Part shown: positions 21,855 through 26,783 of the stretch, piece after piece
Numbering within the stretch: position 1 is the stretch's first letter
Layout: each line of letters begins with the position of its first letter
Assembly: GCA_025929805.1 (NCBI GenBank)
Contig: JAICPP010000010.1
Span: 1 to 26,783, forward strand
Origin: Gemmatimonadales bacterium
Lineage (GTDB): Bacteria > Gemmatimonadota > Gemmatimonadetes > Gemmatimonadales > GWC2-71-9
Reading direction: 5' to 3'
DNA: 26,783 bases
Position numbers and translations under genes: made by a program
Notes under the pieces: generated by a model
Database searches by the model: none
Seen by the model: only the letters and a program-made list of their open reading frames with translations
Told to the model about the DNA's origin: nothing

Positions 21855-22886
21855 TCAGGACTCCAGCCCGCGCTGCACGCGAGATGACAGAGCAGGTGGA
21901 GCTGCCATGAGGAAGCCCATGCGGTCCCGTACCTCACGCATGGTTTCACCGGCCATGCGCCGTGCGGTCGAGGCCCCGTCGCCCAGGATCTCGTCCACTC
22001 GCTCAGGCTGTTCCTGAAGCCCCAAGGCCCGTTCCCGAATGGGCTTGAGGGTGGCGATGATATTATCGGCCAGTACCCGCTTACAGTCGAGGCACCCCCA
22101 CTTGGCGCCCCGGCAGTTTTCGGCGACCAGGGCCACCGTCTCGGGGGACGAGAAATACTGGTGCAGATGATAAATATTGCAGATCTCGGGAGTGCCGGGG
22201 TCAAGCCTGGTTACCCGGGCCGGATCAGTTTTCGCCGGGCGGAGCTTCTGCCAGATCTCCTCAGGCGTATCCAACAATCCGATCGTGTTACCCAGGCTCT
22301 TCGACATCTTGGCCTGACCGTCCAGACCGGTGATCCGCTTGGCTTCGGTCAGGATCGGCTGCGGCTCAGGGAAGAACGTTTCCCCCCTACCAAACTGGGC
22401 ATTCCACTTCCGCGCGATCTCCCGGGTCAGCTCGAGGTGCTGGATTTGATCCTCACCGACCGGCACCAAGTCGGCACGGTACAGCAGGACGTCCGCCGCC
22501 ATGAGCACCGGATAGTTGAGCAACCCTGCGGGCACGCTCTCGAAACGCTGCGCCTTATCTTTGAACTGCGTCATCCTCTCGAGCTCGCCCAGTGGTGTCA
22601 CGGTGTTCAGGAGCCACTGCAGCTCGGAGTGTTCCGGCACATGGGACTGGACGAACAGGATCGCCTGGTCAGGATCGATTCCAGCAGCGAGCAAGCTCGT
22701 CGCCATCTCGCGGGTGCGTTGCGCCAGTGACTCCGCTTCGTACTTCGCCGTAATGGCATGAAGGTCCACCACACAGATCAGCGTTTCGTAGCTGCGCTGG
22801 AGGTTGACCCAGTTCTGCACCGCGCCGAGCCAGTTTCCGATGTGCAGCTCGCCGGAGGGCTGAATCCCTGAGAATATGCGGGGCAT
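21855..22886 (-). CDS. trpS: Tryptophanyl-tRNA synthetase with an Fe-S type cysteine motif
   Basis: Class I synthetase charging tRNA-Trp; 343 aa from ATG 22886, which gives the canonical N-terminus MPRIFSGIQPSGELHIGN. HIGN at 15-18, KMSKS at 193-197. Four cysteines at 236, 258, 265 and 268 (C-x21-C-x6-C-x2-C, ending GCLDCK) closely match the [4Fe-4S] site known from Thermotoga maritima TrpRS, which helps bind the anticodon. AGAGGA lies about 11 nt before the ATG. The longer frame to 22979 would run through the divergent gene's start and is rejected. The pilT gene starts 38 nt downstream of its stop. Confidence 0.96.
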   Translation of the reverse strand: MPRIFSGIQPSGELHIGNWLGAVQNWVNLQRSYETLICVVDLHAITAKYEAESLAQRTREMATSLLAAGIDPDQAILFVQSHVPEHSELQWLLNTVTPLGELERMTQFKDKAQRFESVPAGLLNYPVLMAADVLLYRADLVPVGEDQIQHLELTREIARKWNAQFGRGETFFPEPQPILTEAKRITGLDGQAKMSKSLGNTIGLLDTPEEIWQKLRPAKTDPARVTRLDPGTPEICNIYHLHQYFSSPETVALVAENCRGAKWGCLDCKRVLADNIIATLKPIRERALGLQEQPERVDEILGDGASTARRMAGETMREVRDRMGFLMAAPPALSSRVQRGLES

Positions 22887-22924
22887 GCGGCAACTTATCC
22901 TCTCAAGAGTAAGGGCACAAGCCA

Positions 22925-23713
22925 GTGTCTCCCTTGGACTTACTGTATCGAGCCAAGTCCGCTGCCGAACTAGCGGCAAGCTTCATCCGGAGCGCGGAGC
23001 GACCGGTTGATCCGGCGGGCTGGACCCACAAGGGAAGGCGCGACTTCGTGACCGAGGTCGACCATAAGGCCGAGCAGATCATCGTGGATGTCCTTCAGCG
23101 AGGTACTCCCGAAGGACACGTCATCGGAGAGGAGTTGAGTCCCGATCTGGTCACCAAGGGGCTGGTCTGGATCGTCGATCCGCTGGATGGAACGACCAAC
23201 TTCCTGCACGGCTATCCCTGGTACGCAGTCTCCATTGCTGCGGCCGTGGACGGGGTGCTCGAAGCCGGCGTCGTGCATAACGTGCCCCGGAACGAGTCGT
23301 ACGTGGCCTCGCGTGGTGGCGGGGCCTGGTTGGGCGAACGCCGGCTCCGGGTCAGCACCATCGAAGATCCCGAGTTCGCGCTGGTGGCAACCGGATTTCC
23401 CTTCCGGGAGCTTTCACGACTGGCGGAATACCAAAATCAGTTCGGCAGAGTTGCGGCGGGAACCAGTGGCATACGTCGAGCGGGGGCGGCTGCACTCGAC
23501 CTGGCTGACGTGGCGGCCGGGCGCTTCGATGGCTTCTGGGAGCAGCGCTTATCGGCTTGGGACATTGCGGCAGGGAGCCTGGTGATTCGTGAAGCCGGCG
23601 GAGTAGTCACCGATCTCAGCGGGAGGAACGTTGGCATCGAGCACACGGCGATTGTGGCCGGGAATCCCAGAATCCACAACTGGCTCCTGAAGGTTTTGAA
23701 TTCCCAGGAATAG
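22925..23713 (+). CDS. suhB: Inositol-monophosphatase family protein
   Basis: Mg-dependent, Li-sensitive-type phosphatase of 262 aa (IMPase/SuhB/CysQ group); could act on inositol phosphates, PAP or histidinol phosphate. Motifs: TEVDHKAEQ, GEELS (metal Glu), IVDPLDGTTNFLHG (metal Asp pair), SAWDIAAGSLVIREAGG (metal Asp) and a C-terminal AIVAGNP. GTG 22925 is used; AAGGG lies about 10 nt upstream. The spacer to the divergent trpS start is only 38 nt. The exact substrate is not deducible, so the symbol is a family label. Confidence 0.92.
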   Translation: MSPLDLLYRAKSAAELAASFIRSAERPVDPAGWTHKGRRDFVTEVDHKAEQIIVDVLQRGTPEGHVIGEELSPDLVTKGLVWIVDPLDGTTNFLHGYPWYAVSIAAAVDGVLEAGVVHNVPRNESYVASRGGGAWLGERRLRVSTIEDPEFALVATGFPFRELSRLAEYQNQFGRVAAGTSGIRRAGAAALDLADVAAGRFDGFWEQRLSAWDIAAGSLVIREAGGVVTDLSGRNVGIEHTAIVAGNPRIHNWLLKVLNSQE

Positions 23714-23784
23714 TTCACGACACTCCCTCTGTTGCCACTCTGCCACGGTGGTAGAATTGGTTGGGCCGCAAGCCAGGAAGGTGC

Positions 23785-24429
23785 ATGGACGAACTCGAGA
23801 CACTAGCGGGCGACAGCTCAGTCCAGCAGTGGTCCGACGCGGTGGCGGCGGCGAACGCGACACCGGCCGGCGGAGCGGTTGCCGCACTCGCAACCGCACT
23901 GGCGGCGGCTCTGGTGGCCATGGTGGCCGGGCTTACCACCCGGCGGGAGAAATACGCGGCTGTACACAGCTATGCCCAGGAAACCCTCGATCGGGCCGAG
24001 ATCCTTCGAGCCGACCTTGTCGAGCTTGCTCGCCAGGATGCCATCGTCGTCGCGGAGTACATGGATGCGCTCACCCTGCCGCAGTCCACCGAGTTCGAAC
24101 GCACGGCGAGGGATGCCGCCAGGCGGGCCGCCCTGCTGGAGGCGGCCCGGGTACAGCTCGAGCTGTTGGATCAAGCCGCCGAAGTCGCCAGTCTGGCAGA
24201 GGCTATGGTCGGCTCCGGCGTGGCCACCGCGATCGGCGATGCCGCGACCGCCAGCTTTCTGGCGGCGGCCGCCTGCCGGAGCGCCTACTGGAGTATTCGA
24301 GGTAACCTGAAGGCAATCGGCCGGCCCAATGAGACTCGGGTGCTGGTCGAGTCCGCGGTGGTGACGCTGGAGCGGGTGGAAGCGGCGGAAATTCGGGTGC
24401 GGCAGGTTCTCGATGAGCGAATCGGGTAA
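23785..24429 (+). CDS. Cyclodeaminase/cyclohydrolase family protein (FchA-like)
   Basis: A 214-aa all-helical protein of the formiminotetrahydrofolate cyclodeaminase family (PF04961), which converts 5-formimino-THF to 5,10-methenyl-THF and ammonia, or hydrolyses methenyl-THF. Hallmark: ATPAGGAVAALATALAAALVAMVAG (seen at about 25-50, glycine/alanine-rich), then LTTRREKY and a GSGVATAIGDAATASFLAAAA helix. ATG 23785 has AGGAAGG just upstream; the TTG at 23761 is not needed. No other histidine-degradation or one-carbon gene is next to it. Ends 5 nt before the convergent map stop. Confidence 0.88.
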   Translation: MDELETLAGDSSVQQWSDAVAAANATPAGGAVAALATALAAALVAMVAGLTTRREKYAAVHSYAQETLDRAEILRADLVELARQDAIVVAEYMDALTLPQSTEFERTARDAARRAALLEAARVQLELLDQAAEVASLAEAMVGSGVATAIGDAATASFLAAAACRSAYWSIRGNLKAIGRPNETRVLVESAVVTLERVEAAEIRVRQVLDERIG

Positions 24430-24434
24430 CCGGG

Positions 24435-25187
24435 TCAGGCTGAGGTCAGAATTCGCGGTCCGTTGGCGGTGATTACAATGGTGTGCTCAAAGTGAGCCGA
24501 TAGGCTGCCATCGGCAGTCACTACCGTCCATTTGTCCCCCAGTGTTCTGGTCACCGGACTTCCCACTGTGATCATCGGCTCTATCGCCAGCGTCATCCCC
24601 TCGAGTAGGCGGGGGCCGCGTTTGGGAGCACCGTAGTTAGGAACCTGCGGCTCTTCATGGAAACGGGTGCCGATCCCGTGGCCCACCAGCTCACGCACCA
24701 CTCCATAGCCCGCACTTTCGGCCACCTGCTGAACTGCATAGCCGATGTCGCCCACGTGATTGCCCACCCGGGCCTGGGCGATGCCGGCCGCCAAGCACTC
24801 CTGAGTCACCCGGAGCAGCCGCTCGGTATCGGGAGCCACCTGGCCGACCGGTAGAGTCGTGGCCGAGTCGGCGTGCAAGCCCTCGAGCTGCACTCCCACG
24901 TCCACACTCACAATACTCCCCTCCGTCAGTACGCGCTTCGGCGAAGGGATTCCGTGCACGATCTCTTCATCGACCGAGGTACAGAGTGTCTTCGGAAAGC
25001 CGTAGAGACCCTTGAACGATGGGACTGCCCCATCGTGACTCCGGATGAAGCGTTCGGCCTCGGCGTCCAGATCCTCGGTGCTCATCCCGGGCCGCAGCAC
25101 CTCCCGGATGCGGTCCAGCGTTCCGGCCACGATCCGCCCCGCACGGCTCATGATATCGATCTCCCGGGGAGACTTCAGCGTAATCAC
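24435..25187 (-). CDS. map: Methionine aminopeptidase, type I
   Basis: Removes the initiator methionine from new proteins; about 250 aa. The five metal ligands are visible: the Asp pair in SVDVGVQLEGLHADSA, His in GHGIGTRFHEEP, Glu in LAIEPM and Glu in FEHTIVIT. I start it at GTG 25187 (V-I-T-L-K-S-P-R-E-I), which begins one nt after the adk stop (25189-25191), rather than the frame running 30 residues further into adk. The Shine-Dalgarno is weak, so synthesis probably relies on coupling with adk. It closes the secY-adk-map unit. Confidence 0.96.
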   Translation of the reverse strand: MITLKSPREIDIMSRAGRIVAGTLDRIREVLRPGMSTEDLDAEAERFIRSHDGAVPSFKGLYGFPKTLCTSVDEEIVHGIPSPKRVLTEGSIVSVDVGVQLEGLHADSATTLPVGQVAPDTERLLRVTQECLAAGIAQARVGNHVGDIGYAVQQVAESAGYGVVRELVGHGIGTRFHEEPQVPNYGAPKRGPRLLEGMTLAIEPMITVGSPVTRTLGDKWTVVTADGSLSAHFEHTIVITANGPRILTSA

Positions 25188-25188
25188 G

Positions 25189-25752
25189 CTAATGCTCGAG
25201 CGCTCGACGAGCTCGCTGGGCAATCTCCTCCACGGAGCCCACCGCTGGAATCCGTCGTAGCAGGTTTCGCTGTTCATACCAGTCGAGCACCGGCGCGGTC
25301 TGTTGTCGATAAGCCTTCAACCGGGTTGCGACAGCCGCAGGGTCGTCGTCCGCCCGTTGCTCGATGTTCCGCCGCTTGTTCAGACGGGCCAGGATCTCCT
25401 CATCGGTCACATCGAAAAAGAGAACCGCCTCCATCCGACGTCCGCGTTCTGCCAGCAGGCGCTCCACGCCTTCCGCCTGCGGTATGGTTCGCACCACCCC
25501 GTCGAAGATCACTCCCTTGGCCGCTTCGGGCTTTGCCAACTGTTCCCGTACGATTCCCAAGATGATGTCGTCGCTGACGAGATTTCCCGCCTCGATGACC
25601 GCCTTTGCCTTCAGCCCCAGCGGCGTCTTCCGCTTTACGGCATCGCGAAGCAGATCACCGGTGGCAAACTTGGGCAGTCCGCGAGCCTCCGAGAGAATGG
25701 CACCCTGAGTGCCTTTACCGGCGCCGGGTGGGCCCATGAGTAGGATGTCCAT
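25189..25752 (-). CDS. adk: Adenylate kinase (short LID type)
   Basis: Interconverts ATP + AMP and 2 ADP; 187 aa from ATG 25752, with AGGA 5-6 nt upstream. P-loop GPPGAGKGTQ (about 7-16), AMP-site FATGDLLR, LID region RLNKRRNIEQRADDDP without the long zinc-type LID insert, and RLKAYRQQTAPVLDWY. The usually invariant FDGFPRT motif reads FDGVVRT, so Phe and Pro are both Val. The longer frame to 25827 would be translated from the upstream heptad repeat and is rejected. It lies between secY and map, the standard spc-operon order. Confidence 0.96.
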   Translation of the reverse strand: MDILLMGPPGAGKGTQGAILSEARGLPKFATGDLLRDAVKRKTPLGLKAKAVIEAGNLVSDDIILGIVREQLAKPEAAKGVIFDGVVRTIPQAEGVERLLAERGRRMEAVLFFDVTDEEILARLNKRRNIEQRADDDPAAVATRLKAYRQQTAPVLDWYEQRNLLRRIPAVGSVEEIAQRARRALEH

Positions 25753-25780
25753 GAGAGTCCTAAAGAGCGTGAAAAGAAAA

Positions 25781-25841
25781 AAGTGAAGAGTGAAAAGGGC
25801 ATTCGCCCAGCCCCTTTCACTTTTCACCTTTCACTTTTCAC
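25781..25841. repeat. GTGAAAA/TTTTCAC heptad repeat between secY and adk
   Basis: Left arm 25781-25799 (AAGTGAAGAGTGAAAAGGG) is an imperfect complement of the right part. The right part contains a perfect tandem 14-bp repeat, CTTTCACTTTTCAC at 25814-25827 and 25828-25841. It begins 6 nt after the secY stop and lies in the secY-adk spacer. Same motif as the repeat at 1287-1351. It could form a hairpin that modulates readthrough into adk. Confidence 0.7.
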
Positions 25842-25847
25842 CGTAGT

Positions 25848-26783
25848 TCACATATACCGCTGCTGACGTCCTCGGAACTTTACTCGTCCAGTCTTCATGA
25901 ACCCGTCGTATTTGCGCAGCGTACGATGTTGCTCCACCTGGGCGATTGTGTCCAGCAGTACTCCCACCACGATCAGCACCGATGTGCCGCCGAACTGGTA
26001 TTGAACATTCACCCAGTTCGAGACCACGATCGGTATCAGCGTCACCGCCGCTAGGAAGAGACCACCTGGGAGGGTCACCCGGGCGAGCACCGAGTCGATG
26101 TAATCCGCGGTGCTGGCACCAGGCTTCACCCCTGGGATAAACGCGCCTTGCTTCTTCAGGTTCTCCGCCAAATCCACCGAGTTGAAGATGATCGAGGTGT
26201 AAAAGTAGCTGAACACCAGGATCAAGACCGCGAACGTCAGGTTGTACGGAAGGTCGCCCGGATTGAAGAAGCTGGCGATCTCGGTCAGAATGGGATTGGT
26301 GGTAAAGCTCGCCAACGTCCCCGGCACGATAATGATCGTCTGGGCAAAGATGATGGGCATGACACCCGCGGTGATCAGCCGAATGGGGATGAAGGTCTTC
26401 TGGCCTTCCCGAATTCGGCCCCGGCCCATCACCTTGCGAGGTATCTGGATGGGAATTCGTCGAGCAGCGATCGTCATGCCCACGACCGCAGCGATGACTG
26501 CGACCAGAATGACCAGAAAGAACACCGCCCCGATCGGTGTGACCACACCGCTTCGGATGAACTGAAGCAGCTGCACGGTACCAGGCCAGAGCCGCTCCAG
26601 GATCGAGAAGGTGATGAGGAGGCTCATGCCGTTGCCGATGCCACGCTCGGTGATCTGCTCACCCAGCCACATGACGAAAATCGCGCCGGTGGTGAGCGTC
26701 ACCACCATGATCAAGCGGGACCAGAACCCTGGGGTGGGCACCGCACCCGGTATGGACTCGGTGAACAGCGCGAAGGTATACGC
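25848..26783 (-). CDS. secY: SecY translocase subunit (N-terminal part outside window)
   Basis: Channel subunit of the SecYEG protein translocase in the inner membrane. The C-terminal 311 residues are here; the frame is open to the window edge (A-Y-T-F-A-L-F-T-E-S-I-P-G-A before the first GTG at 26741), so the 5' end lies beyond. Family stretches seen: MWLGEQITERGIGNGMSLLI, RRIPIQIPRKVMGRGR (cytoplasmic loop), FFNPGDLPYNLTFAVLILVFSYFYTSI, ADNLKKQ-like AENLKKQGAFIPGVKPG, and a C-terminal tail with YDGFMKTGRVKFRG. It is followed by adk and map. Confidence 0.97.
   Translation of the reverse strand, partial: AYTFALFTESIPGAVPTPGFWSRLIMVVTLTTGAIFVMWLGEQITERGIGNGMSLLITFSILERLWPGTVQLLQFIRSGVVTPIGAVFFLVILVAVIAAVVGMTIAARRIPIQIPRKVMGRGRIREGQKTFIPIRLITAGVMPIIFAQTIIIVPGTLASFTTNPILTEIASFFNPGDLPYNLTFAVLILVFSYFYTSIIFNSVDLAENLKKQGAFIPGVKPGASTADYIDSVLARVTLPGGLFLAAVTLIPIVVSNWVNVQYQFGGTSVLIVVGVLLDTIAQVEQHRTLRKYDGFMKTGRVKFRGRQQRYM

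Noticed and set aside
23742..23827. Complete tRNA-Leu gene
   Set aside because: Only the first 20 nt resemble one; no anticodon stem, T-arm or CCA-side acceptor complement follows, and the cyclodeaminase gene begins at 23785.
25753..25827. 25-residue hydrophobic N-terminal extension of Adk resembling a signal peptide
   Set aside because: It is the translation of the heptad repeat; Adk is cytoplasmic and starts at MDILLMGPPGAGKG.
1..26783. CRISPR array, transposase, integrase, toxin-antitoxin pair or biosynthetic cluster
   Set aside because: No array of spaced direct repeats and no proteins with such motifs; the GTGAAAA heptads are short and simple, not CRISPR repeats.

Overview
The window is a gene-dense, high-GC (roughly 60% or more by eye) bacterial chromosome segment with no phage, transposon, CRISPR or complete RNA gene. 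A TonB-dependent outer-membrane receptor, a PilT-family ATPase, an HD-GYP protein and a YpdA-type flavoprotein sit beside a dimeric-type glycyl-tRNA synthetase and a TrpRS with an Fe-S cysteine pattern. This mix points to a diderm, non-proteobacterial lineage; Gemmatimonadota is my best guess from gene style and arrangement, but it is an inference.

Layout. 1-1354: 3' part of an ABC exporter (+), closed by a heptad-repeat hairpin shared with the convergent ccdA gene. 1352-4023 (-): four-gene overlapping unit (TIGR00300/AgrE-C-like enzyme, unknown protein, Fur regulator, CcdA). 4119-6257 (+): TonB receptor. 6264-9700 (-): dipeptide epimerase and PriA, with a perfect TATAAT upstream. 9784-12282 (-): a zincin metalloprotease with a DnaJ-C-like tail, an unknown 90-residue protein, a ubiquitin-fold protein, a two-TM protein and a histone-deacetylase-fold hydrolase. 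12334-13674 (-): glyS. 13920-17184 (+): a HEAT-like helical repeat protein and an HD-GYP protein that share an N-terminal module. 17132-22886 (-): trpS, a divergent pilT, an M28 peptidase with membrane helices inserted in its catalytic domain, purA and ypdA. 22925-24429 (+): inositol-monophosphatase family gene and formimino-THF cyclodeaminase family gene. 24435-26783 (-): map, adk and the 3' part of secY, the end of a ribosomal spc operon.

Most genes are housekeeping: translation (glyS, trpS, map, secY), purine/nucleotide metabolism (purA, adk), replication restart (priA) and redox (ccdA, ypdA). The accessory interest lies in three places. One is the zincin/Ubl/two-TM/HDAC cluster. The second is the HEAT/HD-GYP pair with its duplicated N-terminal module. 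The third is a group of departures from family norms in PilT, M28, TIGR00300 and Adk. The purA leader carries a terminator hairpin between its apparent promoter and its ribosome binding site, which suggests attenuation or a leaky upstream terminator. A GTGAAAA/TTTTCAC heptad repeat occurs in two gene-end intergenic spots and looks like a dispersed element that acts as, or was recruited as, a terminator.
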